Below are positions 34,939-49,135 of a stretch of 64,000 bases of DNA, in pieces. Every line of letters starts with the position of its first letter. Positions within the stretch are counted from its first letter, which is position 1. Source of the stretch: Limonium bicolor (lineage: Eukaryota; Streptophyta; Magnoliopsida; Caryophyllales; Plumbaginaceae); contig CM041780.1 in assembly GCA_023374045.1 (NCBI GenBank), positions 173,109,339 to 173,173,338 of the forward strand, in the 5' to 3' direction. The notes under the pieces were generated by a model. The model was not told the origin of the DNA and did no database searches. It saw only the letters and a program-made list of their open reading frames with translations. The position numbers and the translations under genes are program-made.

Positions 34939-35728
34939 GTAAAACAATGACTCTGGTTCTTCCCTTCTTCCACATCATCCTCCTATAATAAATTTAACAC
35001 CTGAGTTTATTATGCTCTGGATGCTTTTGTGGCTTGTTGTGCTCCTTCCAGAGCAATCGACTGAAGCAGGTCGTCGATTATCATCATAGTTTGAACTTGC
35101 TATGCTCATTGTAATCACCGTTATTATTTGTATCTTTGAATCTGCAGTCACCGTTATTATTTGTGGCTTCCTATCTTCTGGTCATCATCACTGATAGGAA
35201 GTGTACAACAGCAAGGAAAAATATGATAGGATATGTTTCTAATAATGATCTCTTTCAATTGTCAATTTTCCATCAGATGTACCATGTAAAGATATATCAA
35301 TGAAGATTGAGCTGGAGATGTAATATTGCTAATTAATAAGAATATATGATTGAGTGAACTGTATTATAAGGGATTGATGGATTCATTTTCTAAGAACCCT
35401 TATAGATTTTGGTGGTTTATCTCTTACTGTGACGAAATTGATGTATACTGGAATAACGACACAAATTATCCTGTCTTCTGGTCATTATGCCCCCCTTCAT
35501 TCTGTTTTGCTCTATATTGATTTATGATGCAATGTTTATCTTGTGTACTCATTGTTGTTGTTATTTTCCTATTGTGCTTCAATACTTATGTGTTAGGTTA
35601 TTTGTGATGGAGGTTGCTTCTGTTAATCTGAATATCAACTTAAATGATGCCGAAGTTGCTCATTGTGCCTCACCGTCTTCAACACTTATCGATTTGAATC
35701 AAGACGTTGATATATTTGAGTTTGGTGA

Positions 35729-38700
35729 TGTAACACCCCAACTACAAATAACACACTTAACAATACTTTGCAGCGGAAATCACAACTCACAACATAACTC
35801 AGCTCTTTGGTGTTACACGCCGTTAGCCACCCACGTGGCTAACAAGGCTAACATATATACATCGTACCGGTCTGATGGACTAAACTCCCGAGCAACTACA
35901 CATTAATCCCGTTCCATGTCCAACATTCAATATACACTTACATTACAACTGTACCGAGTATTTACTAACTCATGCCGACACAATTTCGGTCTTACTACAC
36001 CTACAATACATCCACATTTCACATGACTACCACATACAAACAACTACCCCGTCCTACTCTCGAACAGCTTCCAATTCCTTGTACCTGAAACAAGAAAAAG
36101 AAGAAAAGGGTGGCCCCCAAGGGGCTCAGCACCTTTGCTGGTATGGTAATCCCGCAGCCCGCATGCTACCGGACCACGCACAACTAATTGTCGTTTTAGC
36201 ATGCGGTTGATTTATTTTAAACATACGCAAAATACACACATACTCCATGCTTAAAAGCACACTCCATTAAGGTACACAAACACCTGATTAGCACACACAA
36301 CATAACAACACACTTCACTTAATAACATACACAAACTTGATTTCACTCTTCTTAGAGGACATACTCTTTTTTAGGATGTGCCGGGTAGTATAGGCCCGAG
36401 CACAACATACATACATTTTCTTTACTGAGTGGCGGCCTCATATAGGACCGATCACAACATACATAATTTCCCCCTAGCTCCAATAATGATGAGTTAGGTA
36501 AGCCTTGGTTAAGCTTGTGGGTGGTTGTAATTCAAGGAGGAAAAACAACCGTATATAACAAAGAGGGAGTCGAAGCGAACTTAGGCATCGACACCTACCA
36601 ACATTAAACATGATTTCCCCTACCCGATTGGAAGTTGGGTAGGTAAGCTTTGGCTAAGCTAATGGGAGGTCGAAATCCAATGAAGGAAATCAACCCTTAA
36701 CAAACAGGATGGGAGTTAATTCACATATATATAATATATATATATATATATACTCCCAAACAATACGTGCAACCGGAACGACCGGATTCCTCACCATACA
36801 TAACATATACTTATTAGTTAAAGGTTCCTTTATGGAACTTATCACATACATACATCACATAGTTTTACTAACTCTGTTAATCACATAAGGGAATCGCATC
36901 CCATTTCAACAACACGGATAACAGTATCCAATAACCACAATGTACTAACAAGTCACACACATCACACTTAATCACAACATACACTAACACACGGATAGCC
37001 GTAGTTAGAACGTTCCCGTGGGTTGGGACGTTTATTCCGAATACCGATCTCTTATGTGAACCTAAAGTCGGTTAACTATTATTTAACACATAATTAGGGT
37101 TAAGCGGTATCAGAATTAATTACGCCACAATAACGAATTACTATAAACTCATTTCATGCTTTATCTTGCAAGGTGGCAAACACACAGAAAAACACATTGG
37201 CATACAAGCCGGTGTAATCCGGTTGGACACAGGTTGCAAGAAAACCATACCTGTCACCGAAGGTCCACTCCAACGTCCCATCGCATGTTTCTCGAAACTC
37301 TTTGAACAACTGGTAACATTATAACTACTTCTATTAACATCGGGGTAGTATAGCTATTTAAGACTAGTGCGCCCATGGTTAACCCCGTTCAGTAGTTTTA
37401 TAACTTCACATTCTTAACTTGTTTACTTCCACATTTCTATTACAACTCTTCACCACTCAATGGTCATTATTACTCACTTAGCATATCCTTAACAACCTTA
37501 TAACATCTTTGCATACCAATCCTCATCATTAGACAACTTAATTTTTTTTTTTTTATAAGTGGCCGACCGACCTTACCGACCGAACTTACCCAAGGTCGGT
37601 CCATTCCAGTAACGTCCGAGTTCAAGATTTTTCACTCCGACCGACCTTGCCAAGTCCGGTCCCAAGGTCGGTCCATTCCAGACGACTTCCCGTTTGAAAA
37701 TTTTACCCCGACCGACCTTGCAAGTCCGGTCCTAAGGTCGGTCCGTTCCAGAAAGATTTCCGCGCACAAATTTGAGTCTGACCGACCTTGCAAGTCCGGT
37801 CCCAAGGTCAGTCGATTCCAGAAAGATTTCCGACGGGTTAAACTGGGCTCGATCGACCTTGTAAGTCCGGTCCTAAGGTCGGTCGGCTCCAGACCCTTGT
37901 TTCTAAATGCCCATTCAACTCCAAACTTCTTCCCATTGTTGCTCCAAGGTTCCTACATGTATTTGGGCATTTTCCATCACCATTACAACCTCTTAAACTC
38001 ACCTAACTCATCACCTACGCTTGTTACTCAATTCTTAACCAAATTCACCCAAATTTCTCACTCTCCTCTTACAAGAACTAATGCTTAGTTCTATCAAGTG
38101 TTATGCTACAGATTTTTCTCACCACTCTCTTAACTCCATTATTCATTCACCATTACAAGGCCAAAACTCCTTTCTACTCAACATTAAACATCCCAACTGA
38201 ACACCTAAACTCTCTCATCCATAAAGCCATTCTCAACACTCATTTTCCCTTAAAATTTTGCCATAACCTCCCCATAAACTTTGCATCTCCAATTCATCAA
38301 AACACATCCTCCTCATTCCTAATCTAGCCACACCCTTTTCAAGGGTCCTATCAGCACATAACCAATCCTCAAATTCATCAAACAACAACAACATAATCAC
38401 CATAAACTCCATAACCACAATATCAATCTCCATAACAAACTAAACACATTACAACACAGATTTTAATCCACAATTTGGGTTCATTAACTTGTTTACCCAT
38501 CCCAAACACTTAAACAATTTAGAACAAGGTTTAAGGTGAATTCCTTACCTTAATTTCACAAGTCTCTTTAATTCTCCTCTTGCTCCTCATCTCTTCAAAA
38601 TCGGTCAAGAGTGTATGGAGTTTCTAAACTCCATCCCAACATCCAAGAACACAAAACATACTCAATCAATTATCTAAACCCTTAGAAAACTCAATTAAAT

Positions 38701-39838
38701 CAAAGGGGCTTAGAACACAAAGCTAGGGTTTACCTTTTGAAGCTTTTAAGAGGGATTCTCACCCTTGAATCAAGAAGGGGATTACTCCACCATTGAAGGA
38801 TTAATTTGGAGCTCAAGAACAAGGAGAAAAACAAGGTATCAATAATGGTGAAAAATCGATTACACCAAGAGATGAAGAGGAAGTGACTTTTTCTTGGAAA
38901 TTTTTACCTTAGAAGAAAGAGGAGACTCCAAGCTTCACATTGGTGCCATTTTCTCTTCAAATGGGGAAAACCCATGGAGGTCAACTTCATCCTTTTGGAA
39001 TTTCGAAAAGAGAGGATGATAGAGGAAGATGAGAGGAAGAAGAATATGTGATTTATTTTTGATTTGGAGCTCAAAGGGAGCTTGGGCATGAGGTTGAACA
39101 TGGAGTAGCCATGGGGGCTTCAAAAACGTTCAACCAGCAGAGAGGGAGAAGGGAAACCGGTGGAGGAAGAAAGAGAGAAAGAGAGGAGAAGAGGGAAAAA
39201 AAAATAAGGAAGAGAGAGAGTGGGGGTATAAGTGGTGTTTCTATTTTTTGACTTTATTTATTAGTTAACTCTCTTATGTGAGTGAGCTGTTTACATTAAT
39301 AAAACCGGCCCACCACTGAAGACACGCTGGAGCGTTTTTCATCCTTTAACAGAAAACGCTCGTTTATTTACCCGGTTTAGCACTATTCACTAACCGGGAC
39401 CGTTTTCCAGAAATTTTCTCATTCCTTTAATTTTAATGGTTATTAAACTCCCATTAATGTTTAATTATTGTTACATAATCAACTATTATTTTTACGGGGT
39501 CATTTAACTGTTTAAAGTCACGTTTTCGGATTTTCTCGAAAAACGCGCTTTAAGACTCCATTAGCGTTTTATCGCATTGTTTGGATCCATTTTCTTCCGG
39601 AATTTTTCCCACACGTTCTTAGTGTGTAATTAATATATAAAATATATTTATAGCCCTAACGAAGGTTATGTACCCCCTAGAATAATTAAATATGCGTTTT
39701 CACGTTTTGTGACTTTTACGCACTTTCTTTTTTTTTCTTTTTGGTTTTTATTTCTTCACCAACGATCTTAAGGACTTAATTAGCCCTAGAGAATTATAAT
39801 TACAAAATTAATTAACACATTAAGGTTTGGGTATTTCA
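35729..39838 (-). repeat. 3' LTR of element 3
   Basis: TGTAACACCCC ... GGTATTTCA on the + strand. Terminal palindrome 35822-35843, cccc/gggg stem near 36115, TTTCAG acceptor near 36084, hairpin array 37558-37895, donors near 38545, 38735 and 38910 (minus strand). A long TA run lies at about 36728-36752. Confidence 0.9.
37558..37895 (-). repeat. hairpin tandem repeat in 3' LTR of element 3
   Basis: Five units of about 71 bp containing gaccgaccttgcaagtccgg then cccaaggtcggtc and a spacer. Same family as 7775-8176, with gacct/aggtc stems replacing gaact/agttc. Confidence 0.9.
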
Positions 39839-39874
39839 ATCTACCCCCTTAAAAGAACTTCGTCCTCGAAGTTC
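39839..39874 (-). promoter_or_regulatory. terminal polypurine tract and hairpin (element 3)
   Basis: On the minus strand: hairpin gaacttcg/cgaagttc (39874-39855), then a purine run ending gggggtagat that abuts the LTR start TGAAATACC at 39838. Confidence 0.8.
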
Positions 39875-41065
39875 ACACTTCCCTAGCGTCATTTGAATTA
39901 GAACACAGGGATTACTTGCAACATAAACTTCCATAACAAACATACTTTACATCACAACCTCGGACTTAACTGTCCGGGTAACACATCCATACATGCATAA
40001 CATGACATAACATACTTACATAGTATCCTCGGACTTAATGGTCCGGGTACCTTAACAACATTTGCACATACGTAACAACCCTTAGACTCTTGGTCTGGGT
40101 AACATAACAACATTTAGACCCGTAGGTCTTGATAACACAACATCCTTTAGACACATAGGTCTTGATAATATAACACTTCCGGAACTTAACCACATCAGGA
40201 CTCATCAAGGTCAAAACAATAATTATTACACATACCACACAACATGTCATAGCATGTATATCAACCAGAAATTCCTTTTCCATCTCTTCATGGGTTCGAG
40301 ACCCATGTTGAGTACATATACACTGTGATCCCGCAGAACCCGGTCGCGATGGACACTCTGGTCCCCGTTCCTTTGGGAGATCAAAATGATTGCATACATC
40401 TTTAAAATATACTTCTCATGTCACCGGTCCGAAGACAAAGGCTCATACGTCCTCAGCTCGTGAGCAAGTATACGAAATACTCTATATGAGGTTAAGTAGA
40501 ATGAAATTCTTTATTGGAAAATGCCAGTTGAAGATCTTTTTACAAGGTCAAGTAAAAGTAGTCCTTCCTTTGAAAATACCACTTAAGAATCTTAGAGATA
40601 TTAATTGAAGTCTTGAAAATACCAATTGAAAATTTGGAACCACCAATTTAAAATTTCTTTGAAAACACCATACAACTCCAAGTCCAATTATTGTTAACTG
40701 CATCTTATTCTTGGTGTGATTATTTGTGACCACTTATAGGGAGTTTCAAGAATCATCCAACCCTAATGTGATCAGCATCAGCGTTGAACTATCTTTCCAC
40801 CCCAATTTGTGTTCGGCTTCCCTTGATCTCATGATAATCAAGTTTCACCTCCCACTTCATTTTCAACCAACAACTAATTCAAGCATGTATCATTTTCTAT
40901 CTTTTAGTCTTCCTAGTTATAATCATTACATCTCCAAGGGATAGAACTCCGTCTATCAATCATCCTCCAAATTCAACTTAATCCAAGTTACCTAGGGAAT
41001 TTAATTCTTACTAGGTTCTGTATTGGTGTCATACCTCTCCATAAATCACAACACTGTATATACAA

Positions 41066-41068
<3 letters not shown>

Positions 41069-41128
<60 letters not shown>
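41069..41128. repeat. (TA)n microsatellite
   Basis: About 30 uninterrupted ta dinucleotides with atttatca at the right edge. Confidence 0.95.
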
Positions 41129-41132
<4 letters not shown>

Positions 41133-41431
41133 CAAAATATAATACACAATATTACATTTGATATCATATGACCATCTACTGTCGGGTTTTAGTTCCCCGG
41201 GAGTTTTTCTACTCCCTTACACTTATACTTCACATACATCCGTTAACACAATAAACACACTTATCACAATGGTATTCGCATCTTCTGTGCGCAATTACCA
41301 CGATTACACCATGAATGAATGTGTATGTTTATGCAACACACACACCAATCATCAAAACAAATTATTTTGTGCTATGCACACCATTGTTCACGTACACTTG
41401 TGCGGTAAAACACACTAAACGGTTTCGCGCT

Positions 41432-41466
41432 CTACCCCCCTTAAAAGGGATTACGCCCACGTAATC
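41432..41466 (-). promoter_or_regulatory. internal polypurine tract with hairpin (element 3)
   Basis: On the minus strand: hairpin gattacg ... cgtaatc (41466-41449), then ttttaaggggggtaga, about 1.6 kb upstream of the terminal tract in element orientation. Confidence 0.5.
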
Positions 41467-44400
41467 AATCACTTAACCACTGGTTTATAACGTCCTACCG
41501 TCGTGAAGTGTTGTATCTCCATGCGGTTTATTATACAATATGTTCTGGTTTGAGGATCTTAGCCATATTGGCGGTTTAGTCCCTAACCAATAATTCTCCT
41601 TAGAGTTTATTTAATTCATAACCAATTTCGATTCTGGCCTATGAAACTTCTAGGCATTAATAATTGCCATTCACTCATGTTCACAACGGACATCCAACTC
41701 TTGAATCGCTGGCTCACTAGTTTCTGCTGCGCGACTCTTGATAACTTCGAGCTTAGTTTGCCCCCTTCATTATTCTTACTATATTGCATATCTTGGATTA
41801 TCACCTTCATCTTGGTAATAACGATTTCTCAACCGACGCGTGGTATTTCTTACCAAGAGCGAGTTCGGTGAGTTACAACCTTTCTATTTACTTCCATGAT
41901 AATTTACTGTATTCCACACTGATTTACTTAATTTCTTCCGACTCACTGTCGGTTACGTTTGAGCTACTACCTATTGTGTAGTACTCTGTCGTTTATTTCC
42001 AACACTTGAGGTATATTCCATACCGATATTTAACAATCGTGTTATTGTAGTCACTTATGCCAATCAAGTACCCTTTGATTGGTACGACCGTGCTTCTCTT
42101 ATGCATAGGTTTTATCACACCATAATTCTTGTTCCTCCATCACAATTGACATTACCCAAACTTCCTAGCTATCACACTCGATCATTACCGCGCAAGTGCA
42201 ATACCAAAACACTCAATCCTACAGAGTGCAGAGGCGTAAACTCTTGACAGTAAATCTCTTATGCGATTGCCACCGGAATTCACACTGAGTTTCTTATCAC
42301 ATAGTATCAATTACTGGCTTATTGCTCAGTCTGTTTATTATCACTTACTTGTATGTCCATTGAGTTTCACTCATAACTGGTCTTATTTGCCACATTATTA
42401 TTTAACAATACTTATGCAACGGTCGCTTACTGTGCACCGTGCGGTTACTCATTGTATAACATTAACTTACACTGCATCCGCTATTATATTAGCTTCCACC
42501 ATTACACTGTGTTTTGCCACTTATTCGGCTGACTGCTGAATACTCTTTATGCTCCTTGAGCGTTGTTCATCACACATTTAGCATCACACACCTATGGTGG
42601 TGGCCATTTAGACTTATTGCTTTTCCGGTCTCCACAACTGGTATAACACTTCATTTCGTAAAACGACTACTCAAATCATTCTTGGGTAGTAACAACATGG
42701 TCAATTCTTAACACACTCCCTGAACTTAGTTCACATAACTACCGCCGTTGCGGTCCCACAGTATCAAGAGGTATCCCCACTCTTAAAGCAGTGGTTCGTT
42801 ATCCACTTTACTTACTTATATAACATAAACTTCCGTAATCAATAAAATTTTTCTTAACACATTTTACTTGTGGCTTATAAGCCTATTTCCTGGAGCTCTG
42901 CTCATTGCAGGCTGTTCACACACATTTACTTCTCCGTACACATTACGCGGTTTATAGATTGTATTGGGCTCCATGACAAGGTCGTTGTTCCTTTCATGGT
43001 ATGTTCCCTCATGGATGTCAGACTTTGTCCTGACGACTTATGCTTAATCTGGGTGTTAGCTTCAGTCTTTGCATTTCTGTCACGTTATCTCGTTCAACCA
43101 TTGTTGATCCAAACACCCTTTTAAGGACAGCTCCTGGGTGTCATTAGGTTATGCCATTACATCTGGCTTGTACTTATGAGTACGTTTAATCAACTATATT
43201 GCCTTACGTTCTTGGCTGGTAAATTATTCTCTCTAGTGAGATTGATATCTCCGGATAATCTAAGTGATCATTCCGGGAGTCTCATCCCGATCATTGCACC
43301 TTAACGTGCCCATAGTAGGCATCTGCCTCGCCATATTGAAGTTGGGTACTTACTCCAGCTATTACATTCATCCTTCAGGATTCTTAAGACATATGCGATG
43401 TCTTTATTTACTAGTCAGTGCACTTCGATTCTTAAACATTCCCTCGAAATAATTTCACTGATTCCTTTAGTCTCCTTAACTTAACTGGGTTCTTTTACTT
43501 CCACCATTCTTGATAATTCCTTCTCTTGCTTGACTTTTACTTCGGACCGTAGTATGGAGTCGACTACTTCCCGTGTTCCAGACTCCACTCGTATACATAT
43601 GTGGGGTATCCTACTGATACATTGCTACTTGCCCGACTACCTCATAAGAAGGTTTGTCAGGCCCACAAGCTCCTATCGAGTGCGGTCGTCCCACATTACT
43701 GTTGGTACACTCGTAGTGTCCGTCACCCGCCTATGTGAAGTATTCTGTTGTCAACTCCTCTTATATTATCCTGTGATAATATGCATTCCATGCTTCCCGA
43801 ACTTAATCAAGGGAAGTGTATCCACTGTTGTATTATTATGAACTCAATCCATTCCTCGGGTGGTTACCCTTGGGTTTACTGGTTCCATCCGGTTGTTTTA
43901 AAAGTAACTGAGCAAAACTTACCCACCATGTGGCACTGAGGCCAGTGTAGGTCCTTTGGTTTTGTTTAAAAGAAGGTTAGAAAGAAAATGGGTTTGAAAG
44001 AGAGTTTGGTTTTGAAAAAGGTTTTGAAAATGAATTTAAATTGAAAGAAAAATTCTCGTGGTTTCACAACATTTTCTTGCCTTAACCAAGTCTAGCTTCT
44101 CGCTGACTGGTGTATTTCCAAGTACAGAGGTCAAGCTATTAAGCTCTTCCACAGTTATGATGATCTCACTTAACTTCATGGTACCTTACCAAATACTGGT
44201 AGTTGTTTAAAATTTTCCGTACCGTCTTGTTATAGCAGCACTTGCCTTGGCAAGTGCGCCATGCTAACTGGCTACTGGTTCAATACACATTGATTGCGGT
44301 ACTGCTTCCGCCCGCTCTAACATCAGTGGCCTTGCTGGCCCTTACTTGGTCTTACAGCCTTAACATAAATCCTCTGGGTACTTCTCACTGTCTTTACATG

Positions 44401-45002
44401 ATAACCATTACTAGGGTGGTTCCCATTTTGGGAGACCCCTTTTACACAGTATTGTATCCTCTTCGTACCACGTTGTAGTTCCTTAATCGGTTGGTATACC
44501 GTGGGTGTATTAGTTAACATTTGTAGTCCCGTAGACACTCGTCTCGGGTTCTATAACTTCACTTCTTGCCTGTTGCACAGTTGGTGCGTTGCAAGCTGGT
44601 TGTTCTCGACTGCTCGGCATGTCGACCCAGGCTGCCGGAAATTCCATTCTCTTGTGCATAAGATTCTTCACTTTTCGCTAACAAGAGCGGTTAATATTGT
44701 TAAAATGGAGACCGTCTTCGGGATCACACCTTTCGGGATCTACCGTACAACAGGTCCTCCGTACTTACAGGGGTAAATATCAGCTGCCAGATCGGGTTTT
44801 CCCGAGTAAGAGATGACTCTCATCTCTCTGGCGTTCTTTCCCGAGTTATAAAATAGGGTTTGTGGAGGGCGGGATGAATACTGTAGGTATCCAGTACACA
44901 CTGGTATTTCCCTAACTAGCGTACTCCTCACGCTATCACTCAACCCTTAACCCAAGGTACTAAAATCCTAACTCGGTACTTCCTAAGCTCGGTATTCCAG
45001 TC

Positions 45003-45035
45003 ATCAGAGCGATACTTCGCTCTGATACCACTTTT
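45003..45035 (-). promoter_or_regulatory. primer binding site in a perfect hairpin (element 3)
   Basis: Minus strand TGGTATCAGAGC (45030-45019), a 12-base match to the initiator tRNA-Met 3' end, separated from the LTR end by five bases. A perfect 10-bp stem (arms atcagagcga / tcgctctgat, 45003-45026) with a 4-base loop covers nine of its bases. Confidence 0.9.
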
Positions 45036-48000
45036 TGTAACACCCCAACTACAAATAACACACTTAACAATACTTTGCAGCGGAAATCACAACTCACAAC
45101 ATAACTCAGCTCTTTGGTGTTACACGCCGTTAGCCACCCACGTGGCTAATAAGGCTAACATATATACATCGTACCGGTCTGATGGACTAAACTCCCGAGC
45201 AACTACACATTAATCCCGTTCCATGTCCAACATTCAATATACACTTACATTACAACTGTACGAGTATTTACTAACTCTGCCGACACAATTTCGGTCTTAC
45301 TACACCTACAATACATCCACATTTCACATACCACATACAAACAACTACCCCGTCCTACTCTCGAACAGCTTCCAATTCCTTGTACCTGAAACAAGAAAAA
45401 GAAGAAAAGGGTGGCCCCCAAGAGGCTCAGCACCTTTGCTGGTATGGTAATCCCGCAGCCCGCATGCTACCGGACCACGCACAACTAATTGTCGTTTTAG
45501 CATGCGGTTGATTTTATTTTAAACATACGCAAACTACACACATACTTCATGCTTAAAAGCACACATCCATTAAGGTACACAAACACCTGATTAGCACACA
45601 CAACATAACAACACACTTCACTTAATAACATACACAAACTTGATTTCACTCTTCTTAGAGGACATACTCTTTATTTAGGATGTGCCGGGGTAGTATAGGC
45701 CCGAGCACAACATACATACATTTTCTTTACTTGAGTGGCGGCCTTATATACGACCGATCACAACATACATAATTTCCCCTAGCTCCAATAATGATGAGTT
45801 AGGTAAGCCTTGGTTAAGCTTGTGGGTGGTTGTAATTCAAGGAGGAAAAACAACCGTAACATAACAAAGAGGGAGTCGAAGCGAACTTAGGCATCGACAC
45901 CCTACCAACATTAAACATGATTTCCCCATACCCGATTGGAAGTTGGGTAGGTAAGCTTTGGCTAAGCTAATGGGAGGTCGAAATCCAATGAAGGAAATCA
46001 ACCCTTAACATAACAGGATGGGAGTTAATTCACATATATATATATATATTAACTCCCAAACAATACGCGCGACCGGAACGACCGGATTCCTCACCATACA
46101 TAACATATACTTATTAGTTAAAGGTTCCTTTATGGAACTTATCACATACATACATCACATAGTTTTACTAACTCTGTTAATCACATAAGGGAATCGCATC
46201 CCATTTCAACAACACGGATAACAGTATCCAATAACCACAACGTACTAACAAGTCACACACATCACACTTAATCACAACATACACTAACACACGGATAGCC
46301 GTAGTTAGAACGTTCCCGTGGGTTGGGACGTTTATTCCGAATACCGATCTCTTATGTGAACCTAAAGTCGGTTAACTATTATTTAACACATAATTAGGGT
46401 TAAGCGGTATCGGAATTAATTACGCCACAATAACGAATTACTATAAACTCATTTCATGCTTTATCTTGCAAGGTGGCAAACACACAGAAAAACACATTGG
46501 CATACAAGCCGGTGTAATCCGGTAGGACACAGGTTGCAAGAAAACCATACCTGTCATCGAAGGTCCACTCCAACGTCCCATCGCATGTTTCTCGAAACTC
46601 TTTGAACAACTGGTAACATTATAACTACTTCTATTAACATCGGGGTAGTATAGCTATTTAAGACTAGTGCGCCCATGGTTAACCCCGTTCAGTAGTTTTA
46701 TAACTTCACATTCTTAACTTGTTTACTTCCACATTTCTATTACAACTCTTCACCACTCAATGGTCATTATTACTCACTTAACATATCCTTAACAACCTTA
46801 TAACATCTTTACATACCAATCCTCATCATTAGACAACTTAAATTTTTTTTTTAATTTTTTTTTTATAAGTGGCCGACCGAACTTACCCAAGGTCGGTCCA
46901 TTCCAGTAACGTCCGAGTTCAAGATTTTTCACTCCGACCGACCTTGCCAAGTCCGGTCCCAAGGTCGGTCCATTCCAGACGACTTCCTGTTTGAAAATTT
47001 TACCCCGACCGACCTTGCAAGTCCGGTCTAAGGTCGGTCCGTTCCAGAAAGATTTCCACGCACAAAATTTGAGTCCGACCGACCTTGCAAGTCCGGTCCC
47101 AAGGTCGGTCGATTCCAGAAAGATTTCCGACGGGTTAAACTGGGCTCGACCGACCTTGTAAGTCCGGTCCTAAGGTCGGTCGGCTCCAGACCCTTGTTTC
47201 TAAATGCCCATTCAACTCCAAATTCTTCCCATTGTTGCTCCAAGGTTCCTACATGTATTTGGGCATTTTCCATCACCATTACAACCTCTTAAACTCACCT
47301 AACTCATCACCTACGCTTGTTACTCAATTCTTAACCAATTCACCAAATTTCTCACTCTCCTCTTACAAGAACTAATGCTTAGTTCTATCAAGTGTTATGC
47401 TACAGATTTTTCTCACCACTCTCTTAACTCCATTATTCATTCACCATTACAAGGCCAACACTCCTTCTACTCAACATTAAACATCCCAACTGAACACCTA
47501 AACTCTCTCATCCATAAAGCCATTCTCAACACTCATTTTCCCTTAAAATTTTGCCATAACCTCCCCATAAACTTTGCATCTCCAATTCATCAAAACACAT
47601 CCTCCTCATTCCTAATCTAGCCACACCCTTTTCAAGGGTCCTATCAGCACATAACCAATCCTCAAATTCATCAACAACAACATAATCACCATAAACTCCA
47701 TAACCACAATATCAATCTCCATAACAAACTAAACACATTACAACACAGATTTTAATCCACAATTTGGGTTCATTAACTTGTTTACCCATCCCAAACACTT
47801 AAACAATTTAGAACAAGGTTTAAGGTGAATTCCTTACCTTAATTTCACAAGTCTCTTTAATTCTCCTCTTGCTCCTCATCTCTTCAAAATCGGTCAAGAG
47901 GGTATGGAGTTTCCAAACTCCATCCCAACATCCAAGAACACAAAACATACTCAATCAATTATCTAAACCCTTAGAAAACTCAATTAAATCAAAGGGGCTT

Positions 48001-49132
48001 AGAACACAAGCTAGGGTTTACCTTTTTGAAGCTTTTAAGAGGGATTCTCACCCTTGAATCAAGAAGGGGATTACTCCACCATTGAAGGATTAATTTGGAG
48101 CTCAAGAACAAGGAGAAAAACAAGGTATCAATAATGGTGAAAAATCGATTACACCAAGAGATGAAGAGGAAGTGACTTTTTCTTGGAAATTTTTACCTTA
48201 GAAGAAAGAGGAGACTCCAAGCTTCACATTGGTGCCATTTTCTCTTCAAATGGGGAAAACCCATGGAGGTCAACTTCATCCTTTTGGAATTTCGAAAAGA
48301 GAGGATGATAGAGGAAGATGAGAGGAAGAAGAATATGTGATTTATTTTTGATTTGGAGCTCAAAGGGAGCTTGGGCATGAGGTTGAACATGGTAGTAGCC
48401 ATGGAGGCTTCAAAAACGTTCAACCAGCAGAGAGGGAGAAGGGAAACCGGTGGAGGAAGAAAGAGAGGAAGAGAGAGAGAGGAAAAAGAAAATAAGGAAG
48501 GAGAGAGAGTGTGGGGGTATAAGTGGTGTTTCTATTTTTTGACTTTATTTATTAGTTAACTAGTCTTATGTGAGTGAGCTGTTTACATTAATAAAACCGG
48601 CCCACCACTGAAGACACGCTGGAGCGTTTTTCGTCCTTTAACAGAAAACACTCGTTTATTTACCCGGTTTAGCACTATTCACTAACCGGGACCGTTTTCC
48701 GGAAATTTTCTCATTCCTTTAATTTTATGGTTATTAAACTCCTATTAATGTTTAATTATTGTTACATAATCAACTATTATTTTTACGGGGTCATTTAACT
48801 ATTTAAAGTCACGTTTTTCGGATTTTCTCGAAAAACGCGCTTTAAGACTCCATTAGCGTTTTATCGCATTGTTTGGATCCGTTTTCTTCCGGAATTTTTC
48901 CCACACGTTCTTAGTGTGTAATTAATATATAAAAATATATTTTTAGCCCTAACGAAGGTTATGTACCCCCTAGAATAATTAAATATGCGTTTTCACGTTT
49001 TGTGACTTTTACGCACTTTCTTTTTTTTTCTTTTTGGTTTTTATTTCTTCACCAACGATCTTAAGGACTTAATTAGCCCTAGAGAATTATAATTACAAAA
49101 TTAATTAACACATTAAGGTTTGGGGTATTTCA
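45036..49132 (-). repeat. 5' LTR of element 3
   Basis: Partner of 35729-39838. Terminal palindrome near 45129-45150 (one end base changed), acceptor near 45385, hairpin array 46868-47195 preceded by a poly(T) run, and AAGGTAA-type donors near 47836, 48020 and 48196 (minus strand). Confidence 0.9.
46868..47195 (-). repeat. hairpin tandem repeat in 5' LTR of element 3
   Basis: Five units matching 37558-37895 almost base for base; the first unit has lost about 10 bp relative to the other LTR. Confidence 0.9.
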
Positions 49133-49135
49133 ATC

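Larger units (their letters stand above)
39839..45035 (-). other. non-coding interior of element 3
   Basis: Holds the terminal polypurine tract and hairpin (39839-39874), one copy of the 55-bp motif (40416-40475), a (TA)n microsatellite of about 60 bp (41069-41128), the internal polypurine tract (41432-41466) and the primer site region (45003-45035). A shared block near 43545-43610 matches element 1 near 1370-1430. No protein domain seen in any frame. Confidence 0.75.
35729..49132 (-). mobile_element. complete LARD element 3
   Basis: Two long LTRs (35729-39838 and 45036-49132) that look about 98-99% identical by eye, differing mainly by small indels and the length of TA runs, so insertion is recent. 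Interior 39839-45035 has the primer site at its right end and the polypurine tract at its left end, giving minus orientation. No gag, pol or other domain is recognisable in the 5.2-kb interior; its ORFs (e.g. 43530-43841) have no family resemblance. The 5-bp sequence ggtga lies immediately left (35724-35728), but its matching copy is found only after the adjoining TRIM (49591-49595). Confidence 0.9.

Noticed and set aside
43530..43841. 103-codon ORF in the interior of element 3
   Set aside because: No similarity to any family I recognise, and the frame is not kept in element 1 or 2.
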